Source of the DNA: V1-33 sp964523105
Lineage (GTDB): Bacteria > Verrucomicrobiota > Verrucomicrobiia > Verrucomicrobiales > V1-33
Direction: 5' to 3'
Assembly (NCBI GenBank): GCA_964523105.1
Contig: CAZFZN010000009.1
Span: forward strand, 1-64,000
DNA length: 64,000 nt
Numbering within the stretch: position 1 is the stretch's first letter; each line of letters opens with the position of its first letter. Positions 29,701-37,392 of the stretch are shown piece after piece. A program made the translations under genes and the position numbers. The notes beneath the pieces are model-generated. The model did not search any database and had not been told where the DNA came from. It worked only from the letters and a program-made list of their open reading frames with translations.

Positions 29701-30687
29701 ATGAAGGCCTCCCTGCAATCCAGCGCCCTCAACTCCGGTCTGCTGGCCGCGGTCTCGCGCTCGTTTTATCTGAGCCTGCGCGTGCTGCCCGCGGCGGTGC
29801 GTGCTCCGTTGAGTCTTGGTTATCTGCTGGCCCGGGCGGCCGATACGGTGGCGGACGTTCCCGCGCGGCCGGCGCCGGAGCGACTCGCGCTGCTCTCAGC
29901 GCTCGATGCCGTAATCCAGGGCGGCGAATGCCACGCCGTTTGTGCCGATGCCCGGACATTTGCCGGCGACGTCACTCACGAGGGGGAAAAAGTGCTCCTG
30001 GAGCGGCTCGGCGAATGTTTTGCCGCACTGCAATCCTGTCAGGACGAAGAACGGCGCCTCATCCGCACCGTGCTGGCCCGCATTATTCGCGGCCAGTCGC
30101 TCGATCTGCAAAGATTTCCCCGCGGGCAGAGCCAGCCCTCCACTCCCGAATCTCCCCTCACGACTCCCGGGGATCTCAGGGAATACACCTGGCTCGTCGC
30201 CGGCTGCGTGGGGGAATTCTGGACAGAGATCTGCCTGCTCCATTTGCCGGAATGCACACGCCTGCCGCGCGAGGAGATGATCCGGCTCGGCACGGAATTC
30301 GGTCAGGGCCTGCAGCTGGTGAACATCCTGCGTGATCAGCCGCGCGACATGGAGGCGGGACGCTGCTATCTGCCGGAGGAGGAACTGCGCGGCGCCGGAC
30401 TGACGGATTTTTCCTGGCCGTCCGCGGACTGGAAATCCTGGCACAATGTGCGCAGCCGCTGGCTGCAAACCGCCCGCGGGTGGCTGAACAGCGGGCGCGC
30501 GTATGCCGCGGCCCTGACTGTCAGGCGCCTGCGTTTCGCCGTGCTGCTTCCGCTGTTCATCGGGGAGGCTACGCTGGACCTGCTGGAGAGTCAGCCCCCT
30601 GACCGCGCGCCGGAGCCTGCCAAAATCACCCGCAGGCAGGTAAAACGCCTCATGGCACGCGCCGCATGGCAGTGCCTGCGCCGCTGA
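29701..30687 (+). CDS. Squalene/phytoene synthase family protein
   Basis: This 328-aa prenyl synthase has both Asp-rich motifs: ADTVAD (first, squalene synthase-like) and NILRDQPRDMEAGRCYLP (second). The SRSFYLSLRVLP opening is typical of the family. It condenses two C15 or C20 diphosphates to squalene or phytoene. With no hopanoid or carotenoid neighbours, the product cannot be told apart. The start at 29,701 fits the conserved N-terminus. Its stop abuts the stop of convergent nuoI with no gap. Confidence 0.88.
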   Translation: MKASLQSSALNSGLLAAVSRSFYLSLRVLPAAVRAPLSLGYLLARAADTVADVPARPAPERLALLSALDAVIQGGECHAVCADARTFAGDVTHEGEKVLLERLGECFAALQSCQDEERRLIRTVLARIIRGQSLDLQRFPRGQSQPSTPESPLTTPGDLREYTWLVAGCVGEFWTEICLLHLPECTRLPREEMIRLGTEFGQGLQLVNILRDQPRDMEAGRCYLPEEELRGAGLTDFSWPSADWKSWHNVRSRWLQTARGWLNSGRAYAAALTVRRLRFAVLLPLFIGEATLDLLESQPPDRAPEPAKITRRQVKRLMARAAWQCLRR

Positions 30688-31218
30688 TCATTTCAACTCG
30701 TTCCACTTGTTCACCAGACCGGTGCGCACGCCGCCGAGTTCATAAAGACGCTTTTTGTCATGTTTCATTTCCTCACGGGTGACGCCGGTGATGGCGTAGT
30801 CCTTCCGCAGGAAAATGGCCTGCTCAGGGCAGACCTCCTCGCACATGCCGCAGTAGATGCAGCGGATCATATCGATCTCAAACTCCCGCGGCCTCTTCTC
30901 CACCTTGGCCCACTTGTTTTCCTGCGGAATCTGCTCCGGCGTGATGGTAATGGCCCGGGGCGGGCAGATGAATTCACAAAGCTGGCACGCGACACAGCGC
31001 TCGCGCCCGTGCTCGTCGGTCACCAGCGTGGGGGCCCCACGATAGTGCTCCGGCAACTGTGAATCCCACTTCTCCTCCGGATACTGCATGGTGACCTTCG
31101 TCCGGCCGGACACGAGACGCAGCAAATGCACCAGCGTGATCTTCATTCCCTTGAGGATGGAGGGGAAGTAAAGGCGCTCGGCGAGCGTCAGTTTGGGACG
31201 GGGAACGGTGTAGGCCAT
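30688..31218 (-). CDS. nuoI: NADH-quinone oxidoreductase subunit I (NuoI-like ferredoxin)
   Basis: This 176-aa protein carries two 4Fe-4S clusters: CVACQLCEFICP and CIYCGMCEEVCPEQAI. The N-terminal MKITLVHLLRL region and EHYRGAPTL match NuoI of complex I, which passes electrons to the quinone side. No other nuo gene is next to it, so it either serves a complex encoded elsewhere or is an extra copy. Confidence 0.9.
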   Translation of the reverse strand: MAYTVPRPKLTLAERLYFPSILKGMKITLVHLLRLVSGRTKVTMQYPEEKWDSQLPEHYRGAPTLVTDEHGRERCVACQLCEFICPPRAITITPEQIPQENKWAKVEKRPREFEIDMIRCIYCGMCEEVCPEQAIFLRKDYAITGVTREEMKHDKKRLYELGGVRTGLVNKWNELK

Positions 31219-31322
31219 GCGGAGTGGAGGCCCGGCATAGAGGGCGACGGCGCGGCGGATGCAAGGCGTTTTCGGAAAAGCTCCGCATTGCGCCCGGGGC
31301 TTTCGACGACACGACTCGACGC

Positions 31323-32105
31323 ATGGATGACGACTATCTGCAGCGATTCGGCGGCATGGGCCGGCTTTACGGAAAGCAGGGGCTGGAACGCCTGCGCCGG
31401 GCGCATGTGGCCGTCATCGGGGTCGGCGGTGTGGGTTCGTGGACGGTGGAGGCGCTGGTGCGGTCCGGCATCGGGGCCGTCACGCTGATCGATCTGGACG
31501 ACGTCTGCATCACCAACACCAACCGTCAGCTGCCGGCGCTGCAAAACACGCTCGGCCGGCCCAAAGTGGAAGTTCTGGCGGAACGCGCCCGGCTCATTCA
31601 TCCCGGCTGTGAATTGCATCCGGTGGCGGAGTTCCTCACGGCAGCGAGTGCGCCGCGGCTCCTCGCGGGCGCTTTCAGTTTCGTGGTGGATGCTGTGGAT
31701 CGCGCCGCCACCAAGGCGCTCATCATTGCGCACTGCCGGAATCAGGAAACGCCGGTGCTTACCGTCGGCGGCGCCGGAGGCCGGCGGGACGCGTCCGCCG
31801 TGCGCTGCGCCGATCTCGCTCGCTCCGGCGGAGACAGCCTGCTGCGCCTCGTGCGGCGCGAGTTGCGCCGGTCTCACGGATTTCCCGCAGGGGATGCCGG
31901 ACCGCTCGGAGTGCCCTGTATCTATTCCGCCGAACCGCAGGTCTTTCCATGGAATGACGGAATCTGCCGCGCCGCACCCGAACCCGGCGGCAGTCTGAAA
32001 ATGGACTGTGCCGGCGGATTCGGGGCGGCCACTTTTGTTACCGGTGTATTCGGATTCGCCGCCGCCGGCGAAGTGGTGCGGCGTCTCGCCGGCGCCGCAG
32101 CCTGA
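31323..32105 (+). CDS. tcdA: tRNA threonylcarbamoyladenosine dehydratase (ThiF/E1 family)
   Basis: This 260-aa E1-like enzyme cyclises t6A37 in tRNA using ATP. It has the nucleotide-binding GVGGVGSWTVEALVRSG, the LIDLDDVCITNTNRQLPA block and RFGGMGRLYGKQG at the N-terminus, all typical of TcdA (CsdL/YgdL). The start at 31,323 was chosen because upstream codons run through the promoter region shared with divergent nuoI. Confidence 0.92.
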   Translation: MDDDYLQRFGGMGRLYGKQGLERLRRAHVAVIGVGGVGSWTVEALVRSGIGAVTLIDLDDVCITNTNRQLPALQNTLGRPKVEVLAERARLIHPGCELHPVAEFLTAASAPRLLAGAFSFVVDAVDRAATKALIIAHCRNQETPVLTVGGAGGRRDASAVRCADLARSGGDSLLRLVRRELRRSHGFPAGDAGPLGVPCIYSAEPQVFPWNDGICRAAPEPGGSLKMDCAGGFGAATFVTGVFGFAAAGEVVRRLAGAAA

Positions 32106-32106
32106 C

Positions 32107-32138
32107 AAAAAAAAGGGGAGACGCCGCGCGCCTCCCCT
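32107..32138 (-). terminator. Intrinsic terminator
   Basis: A 7-bp stem (AGGGGAG / CTCCCCT) sits next to an eight-base A-run at 32,107-32,114, which becomes a U-run on the minus strand. It terminates the basic DNA-binding-like gene that ends at 32,165. It directly follows the tcdA stop codon from the other side. Confidence 0.85.
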
Positions 32139-32164
32139 CTGTGAAATGGACTGTGCCCGCGCGG

Positions 32165-32596
32165 TTACTTCGCGTGATAGCGCGACCACTTGCGCTCGCC
32201 GGTCTTGCGGAAGGTTTTGTCCATCAGCTTGACGACCCGCGGATAGTGCAGGCCGGTCGCGTCGGCCACCTTGCGTCCGGAAATGCCTTCCTTGCCGGCT
32301 GCCGTCACGACTTTGGTGATGACGGCGAGCGCCTCGTCATCCGGCAGCCGCTTGCCGCGCTTGCGACCCCGCTTTTTGGGGCCGCGGGATTTCGCCGCCG
32401 CCGGCAGTTCCGCCACCCAGCCTGTCGCAGCCTTCGCTTTGCCGCGTTTCCCGCCGCCGCGGCGGGCCGGGGCGGCACCGCCGAGGGAGGCCTGCGCCTC
32501 CGCGAGCTGGGCCTGGAGGATGGCGACTTTCTTCTTTCTGAGTTCCGCCAGTTCGCTTTCCAGTCTGGCGATTTGGTTGTCAATTTTATCGATCAT
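32165..32596 (-). CDS. Basic DNA-binding-like protein, possible nucleoid-associated factor
   Basis: This 143-aa protein has three parts: an N-terminal coiled coil (IDKIDNQIARLESELAELRKKK), an Ala/Gly/Lys/Arg-rich linker with an AT-hook-like RGPKKRGRKRGKRLP, and a C-terminal helical domain (AVITKVVTAAGKEGISGRKVADATGLHYPRVVKLMD) that looks like a winged helix. This design resembles H-NS-type or other chromatin-organising proteins, but I know no named family. The start at 32,596 is preceded by AGGAA, one of the few plausible Shine-Dalgarno sequences in the window. Confidence 0.7.
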   Translation of the reverse strand: MIDKIDNQIARLESELAELRKKKVAILQAQLAEAQASLGGAAPARRGGGKRGKAKAATGWVAELPAAAKSRGPKKRGRKRGKRLPDDEALAVITKVVTAAGKEGISGRKVADATGLHYPRVVKLMDKTFRKTGERKWSRYHAK

Positions 32597-32758
32597 GGTT
32601 TTGGTTCCTTTTTGTTTGAGCGAATCCCTCTGCACTGCGGCAGGCCATTCGCCTGATCGTTTCTGAGCCCATGACGCTCTATTGGTCAATGCATTTTAGG
32701 ATCGTCCGCTCATAAATGAACTGGCATGGCACCGCGCGCGGGTTTATGCCGGACAGCC

Positions 32759-33784
32759 ATGAAATCGCTGCTGCTTTGCCTCTTCTCTGCCCTCACAGTT
32801 TCCGCCGTTCGCGCCGCGGAGGAAAAGACCGTGAAGGTTTTTATTCTCGCCGGACAGTCGAATATGGAGGGCAAGGCCAAACTCTCGCTGCTGGAGCATC
32901 AGGCCGGAGCGCCGGCGACCCGGGAACTGTTTGCCGCGTTCCGCAGGAACGGCGGGTGGGCGGAGCGCGATGACGTTTTTATCAGGTTTCTCGACCGCAA
33001 AGGACCGCTCAAGGCCGGTTACGGCTCCCCGGGCTGCATCGGGCCGGAACTGCAGTTCGGGTGGAGCGCCGGCGATCATTTCAAAGAGCCGGTGCTGCTC
33101 ATCAAGACCGCGTGGGGCGGCCGCAGTCTCTGGCGGGATTTCCGTCCGCCCTCCGCCGGATTGCCGCCGGATGCCGTGCTGCAGAAAATGCTGACCGACG
33201 CAAAAAAGAAAAAAGCGGAGACCACCCTCGAGGATATCAAAGCGCCGTTCGGCGCCTCATGGCGCGCCATGATGGAGGAGGTGCAGAGCGTCATGAACAA
33301 TCCCGCTGCGGATTTTCCCGCCCTGACAGGTCATCGTCCGGAAATGTGCGGATTCGTCTGGTTCCAGGGATGGAATGACATGATCGATGCCGGCGCGACC
33401 GCTGAATATGCGTCGAATCTGGCGCATCTGATCCGCGACGTGCGCCGCGAATTGAAATCCCCCGCCCTGCCCTTCGTGGTGGTCCAGATGGGGGTGGACG
33501 GACCAAACGCGAACGACGGCGTCAAGCGGTTCAAAGCCGCCCAGGCGGAAGCGGCGGCCCTGCCGGAATTCCAGGGCACCGTGAAACTGGTCAAAAGCGA
33601 TGCCTTTTGGGGCATGGAGGCGGAGGCGGTATTCAAGAAGGGCTGGCGGGAGCATCTCGATGAGTGGAACAAGGTCGGCAGCGACTGGGGCTACCATTAT
33701 TATGGCAGTGCCAAAACTCTCTGCGCCATCGGCCGGGCCTGCGCTGAGGCCCTCGGCTGCGCCGGCCCGTCCGGCGGGAAGTGA
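32759..33784 (+). CDS. Secreted SASA-family carbohydrate esterase
   Basis: This 341-aa protein has a signal peptide (SLLLCLFSALTVSAVRA) and the SASA/GDSL-like catalytic opening VFILAGQSNMEG with the nucleophile Ser. GPELQFGWSAGD and the FVWFQGWNDM block (oxyanion and Asn region) follow. The family removes acetyl groups from sialic acid, xylan or other glycans. The C-terminal His is likely in GYHYYGSAKT. The substrate is unknown. Such enzymes are common in polysaccharide-degrading Verrucomicrobia. Confidence 0.9.
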   Translation: MKSLLLCLFSALTVSAVRAAEEKTVKVFILAGQSNMEGKAKLSLLEHQAGAPATRELFAAFRRNGGWAERDDVFIRFLDRKGPLKAGYGSPGCIGPELQFGWSAGDHFKEPVLLIKTAWGGRSLWRDFRPPSAGLPPDAVLQKMLTDAKKKKAETTLEDIKAPFGASWRAMMEEVQSVMNNPAADFPALTGHRPEMCGFVWFQGWNDMIDAGATAEYASNLAHLIRDVRRELKSPALPFVVVQMGVDGPNANDGVKRFKAAQAEAAALPEFQGTVKLVKSDAFWGMEAEAVFKKGWREHLDEWNKVGSDWGYHYYGSAKTLCAIGRACAEALGCAGPSGGK

Positions 33785-33830
33785 GGATGGTGTGCTGAAC
33801 CTGTGCGCCTGCGCTGCCAAAGGATTCCCT

Positions 33831-33860
33831 TTCATCCTTCAGCCTTCAGCCTTCATACTT
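33831..33860 (+). repeat. CATCCTTCA-type repeat upstream of the AsmA-like gene
   Basis: The plus strand reads TTCATCCTTCAGCCTTCAGC followed by another CCTTCA word, ending four bases before the ATG at 33,865. It is a further example of the C/T-rich repeat placed in sense orientation immediately before a start codon. Confidence 0.75.
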
Positions 33861-33864
33861 CCGC

Positions 33865-35295
33865 ATGAAGCGCCTTTGGAAAATCGTCGTTCTCTGCGCC
33901 GTCCTGCTCACCCTCGCGCTGGCGGGCGCGCAGTGGTGGGTCGCGTCGCGCATCAACGCCGGGGAAATCGTGCGGCTGCTGGAAGGCTCGCGCAACTGCC
34001 GCGCCAGCGTGGGTTCTGTCAGTGTAAGGCTGTTCGCCTTTCCCGCCCGCGTGGAACTGCGGGATCTTCACATCACGCCGCGCGACGAGAACCTGAAGCC
34101 GGCGACGCCCGGCGAAACATTTGTGAAAGTGTCGCAGGCGCGGCTCGAGGTGCAGTTGTTCAGCCTGCTGGCCGGCCACCTCGATGTGGAACGGGCCTTT
34201 GTGGACGGCATCGCCATGCAGTCGGTCAAATGGGAAAGCGGCGGCAACTCCCTCCGCCTGCTGATGGCGAGTCCCGGCACCACGCTGCGCCCGCCGTCGG
34301 AGAAGATCAGCCTTGAGGACGAGGATGAGTCACCCGCCCCGGGCGCGCAGACCGGCGGCGGCGACGAAAAGCCGTGGCACCTTTCGGAGCTTCCCCTGGC
34401 AGCCACGCTGCGCGAGGCCCGCATCAGCAACGCCTCCTGGATCACACTCAATCAAAAGCGCCGCACCGTGCAGCAATGGAAGGACGCCAGCTTCGTCCTC
34501 TCCGGCCTCTCGCTCGACCCCGGCAATCCCGCCGCCGCACAGCCCGCGCGGGTCAGTGCCGGGGCGCGCCTCATTCTCGACAGCCAGCGCCTCAATCTGC
34601 GCACGCTGGACTTCATCCTGTCACTCGACGGCGACTACCAGCTGATCGACCCCGAAACCGGCTGCCTCAACAACGACCTGACATTTTCCATCGGTCTGAA
34701 GAAAGGCTCGCTTATCAACCGCATTCCCACGCTGGTGAAACTCAATGAGCGGCTCGAAAAGGTCAAAGCCTCCACCGGTCTGGAGATCGATCTGCCGCCG
34801 GAAGCCACACTCGAATCCGACACCGTGCTGCGCGCGCGGCTCCAGGATCAGGTCATCCGGCTGAGCGGCGGCGTCTTCTTTCCCTTTGATACCTATCAAC
34901 TGGCCCTCGATGAAGGAAGCTGGCTCTCCCTGCGCGACGAACAGCATCTTTTCACCGGACGGCTGATCGTCAGCGGCGACCTTTCCAAAAAGGCCACCGC
35001 CAGTCTGCGAAGGTTCCTTGAAGAGAAGAGCGGCCAGCTGGCCGAAATTGTCAGCAAAACGGTTCTCGACAACATCGTCACCCCGCAGGGCGCCATCGAA
35101 CTGCCTTTCCAGTCGGAGGAGGAAATCGGCCGCCCCAGTGTGGCGCTGTCTGACAAACTCCTCGATGCGATCCGCAAAGCGGGCGCCCGGGCCGGAAAGG
35201 ATATGCTCAAGGACGTGCTCGAGGGCGGCGACGACCTCGACAGCATTATCGATTCGTTCAAGGAACTGAAAAAGAAAAACCGTCAGGCGCAGTGA
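33865..35295 (+). CDS. AsmA-like membrane-anchored protein
   Basis: This 476-aa protein has an N-terminal membrane anchor (IVVLCAVLLTLALAGAQWWV) and a large periplasmic part rich in beta strands. The arrangement (VGSVSVRLFAFPARVELRDLHI, ARLEVQLFSLLAGHLDVERAFVDGI) resembles AsmA-like proteins involved in outer-membrane lipid handling. A charged insert (EDEDESPAPGAQTGGGDEKP) lies near residue 155. Its stop lies five bases from the stop of the convergent cyclase gene. Confidence 0.7.
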   Translation: MKRLWKIVVLCAVLLTLALAGAQWWVASRINAGEIVRLLEGSRNCRASVGSVSVRLFAFPARVELRDLHITPRDENLKPATPGETFVKVSQARLEVQLFSLLAGHLDVERAFVDGIAMQSVKWESGGNSLRLLMASPGTTLRPPSEKISLEDEDESPAPGAQTGGGDEKPWHLSELPLAATLREARISNASWITLNQKRRTVQQWKDASFVLSGLSLDPGNPAAAQPARVSAGARLILDSQRLNLRTLDFILSLDGDYQLIDPETGCLNNDLTFSIGLKKGSLINRIPTLVKLNERLEKVKASTGLEIDLPPEATLESDTVLRARLQDQVIRLSGGVFFPFDTYQLALDEGSWLSLRDEQHLFTGRLIVSGDLSKKATASLRRFLEEKSGQLAEIVSKTVLDNIVTPQGAIELPFQSEEEIGRPSVALSDKLLDAIRKAGARAGKDMLKDVLEGGDDLDSIIDSFKELKKKNRQAQ

Positions 35296-35299
35296 CCGC

Positions 35300-36994
35300 C
35301 TACTTGCCCGGCAGCGTCCACACAGGATCAAAGTCCGCACTGGCCGTGCGCGTCAGGAGCTGGAGCGCGGGACCATCGCCGGGAAAATCCTCCAGCAGTC
35401 CGCGCAGCTTCACGGCTCCGGCGGCGGGGTCGCCGGATTCACAGTCCGCCAGAGCAGCCTCATAGGCCGCGGCGAGCTTTGCGGCGGCTTCAGAGGGCGC
35501 GGGGAACAGTTCGTGAAGCTCCACCGGAGCCCCGATATTATTCACGCGCACGCTGCCGAGGCGGCGCGCCGGAAACGGCGATTGCAGACCCGCGCGGGTT
35601 TGGCCGGTGAGGAGGACGCCGGCGCGCACGAACTTCGTCGCGCTCTGCACGCGGCTGGCCACATTCACCACGCTGCCAAGGGCGCCGAACTTGAACTTCT
35701 GTGCGGTCCCGATGTTTCCGACGAAAGCCTCACCGGTGTTGATGCCGATGCTGACATCCGTCTCCGCGCCGGTCACGCTGCGCCAGCGCCCGCTCAGCGC
35801 CGCCAGTGACTGCGTCATCGCAGTGGCGCAGCGGCAGGCGCGGTCCGCGTGGTCCGGCTGCTCCTGCGGCGCGCCCCACAGCGCCATGATTTGGTCGCCG
35901 GTGTAATCCACCAGCACCCCGTCCTCGGCCATCACACAGGAGGACATTTCTCCCAGCACGGCGCTGAGCCAGTGCAGCGTTTGGTCAGGACCGATGCGGT
36001 CGGCCACGCGGCTGAAGCCGACGATATCGCAAAAGAGCACGCTGACCTCCATGCTCCGGCCGGTGGCGAGGATTTCAGGATGGCGCAGCAAATGGCGCGC
36101 CAGTTTCGGCGTGAAGAACTGCGCCAGTTCCTGCTCGCGGAGACGCTGCCGTTCGAGACTGGAGTTCACCCGGGCGCGCAGCAGTTTCAAATTCACCGGC
36201 CGCGGAAGAAAGTCGTCGGCACCGAGTTCGATGCCTCGCACCGCGCAGGTCTCCTCATCCATGCCCGAAATCAGAATCACAGGCGTGCAGTTCAGTGTTC
36301 CCGGGCGGCGCAGTTCGCCGAGCGCCTCGAACCCATTCATCTCCGGCATCTGAATATCCATCAGGATGAGATCGAACTCCTCCGCCTGCGCCCGCTGCAG
36401 GGCTTCCCGCCCGTTCTCCGCGGTGCACACGGAATGGCCCTCGCGCTCGAGAAACCGCGTCAGCAGTTCGCGGCTCTGCGCACTGTCATCCGCCACCAGA
36501 ATGCGCGACGGAAAGGCGCTGACATCCGCCGCGGGCGCGGGAGGCAGGAAGTCTGCCGGATCGATGGGATGAGCCACGACATCGCCGGCGGCCATTTCAT
36601 CGCGGTTCTGATTGAGCGCCGCGACACACTCGCGCGCGCTGCGGTGGATGCCCGCAATGTCCGCGCGCACCGTTTCCGTCAGGGCAGCTTCCTCCCCGGC
36701 CAGTTCGCAGCGCAGCAGCACGGACTGGAGCAGGTTGCGCAGGTCGTGACGAATGCGGTGCAGTTCCTCCTCCGCCGTGGTCCTGACAGAGGCGAAATAC
36801 CGCGGCGACAACTGCTCGTGCACGATGCGATAGACCGCCTCGGCGCATTCCTGCACCCGGCTCAAATCACGTGATGCCGGACACTCCGCGCCGCAGGACT
36901 CCAGCGCCAGCTGCGCCGCGCTCGACATGGAGTCGGCGTATTCCTCCAGCGCCGCACGCAGCGCAGCGGCACTGGATGGGAGTGCCGCGCTCAT
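35300..36994 (-). CDS. Receiver domain - class III adenylate/guanylate cyclase
   Basis: This 564-aa protein has an N-terminal helical domain (HRIRHDLRNLLQSVLLRCE) similar to a dimerisation/phosphotransfer domain. A CheY-like receiver (ILVADDSAQSRELL, phosphorylatable Asp in LILMDIQMPEMNG) follows, then a class III cyclase domain. The cyclase has both metal-binding Asp residues (LFCDIVGFSRV and VDYTGDQIMALWG) and the VNVASRVQ transition-state residues. It should make cAMP or cGMP in response to phosphorylation. Its start overlaps the upstream receiver gene by four bases. Confidence 0.9.
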   Translation of the reverse strand: MSAALPSSAAALRAALEEYADSMSSAAQLALESCGAECPASRDLSRVQECAEAVYRIVHEQLSPRYFASVRTTAEEELHRIRHDLRNLLQSVLLRCELAGEEAALTETVRADIAGIHRSARECVAALNQNRDEMAAGDVVAHPIDPADFLPPAPAADVSAFPSRILVADDSAQSRELLTRFLEREGHSVCTAENGREALQRAQAEEFDLILMDIQMPEMNGFEALGELRRPGTLNCTPVILISGMDEETCAVRGIELGADDFLPRPVNLKLLRARVNSSLERQRLREQELAQFFTPKLARHLLRHPEILATGRSMEVSVLFCDIVGFSRVADRIGPDQTLHWLSAVLGEMSSCVMAEDGVLVDYTGDQIMALWGAPQEQPDHADRACRCATAMTQSLAALSGRWRSVTGAETDVSIGINTGEAFVGNIGTAQKFKFGALGSVVNVASRVQSATKFVRAGVLLTGQTRAGLQSPFPARRLGSVRVNNIGAPVELHELFPAPSEAAAKLAAAYEAALADCESGDPAAGAVKLRGLLEDFPGDGPALQLLTRTASADFDPVWTLPGK

Positions 36995-37386
36995 GGTTTT
37001 GGCAGGTTCCGCTCGATGACAGCAAAGAGGTCGGCGAACTGCTCGATGGGTTTGGCCAGCAATTCCGCACAGCCGGCCTCGAGAATGGTCTCTCGGAATC
37101 GCGCCATCATGTGGCCGGTGAGGGCAATGACGGGCAGGGCGGCGTGCGCGGGATCGGCCTTGATGCGGCGCACGGCTTCGAGGCCCGCCTGATCGTGAAC
37201 TTCGCCCTGCGCGCTGAGCGGCATGCGCATGTCCATCAGGACCAGATCGGGTTTTTCGGAACCGGCGAGCGTCACCGCATCGGCGGCATTGCGCGCGACG
37301 CAGAGCGTGTGACCGCGGCGCGGCAGGAGGCGGCGGCAGATTTCCACCATGTCGTCGTCGTCGTCAGCTAGCAGGATTTTGGCCAT
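36991..37386 (-). CDS. Single-domain response regulator
   Basis: This 131-aa CheY-like receiver has the acidic cluster LLADDDDD, a phosphorylatable Asp in LVLMDMRMP, the Thr in VIALTGHM and the Lys in AKPIEQF. It carries no output domain. It lies between the hybrid histidine kinase (6-base gap) and the cyclase gene (4-base overlap), so it is probably a shuttle in a phosphorelay to the cyclase. Confidence 0.92.
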   Translation of the reverse strand: MAKILLADDDDDMVEICRRLLPRRGHTLCVARNAADAVTLAGSEKPDLVLMDMRMPLSAQGEVHDQAGLEAVRRIKADPAHAALPVIALTGHMMARFRETILEAGCAELLAKPIEQFADLFAVIERNLPKP

Positions 37387-37392
37387 GGGAAT

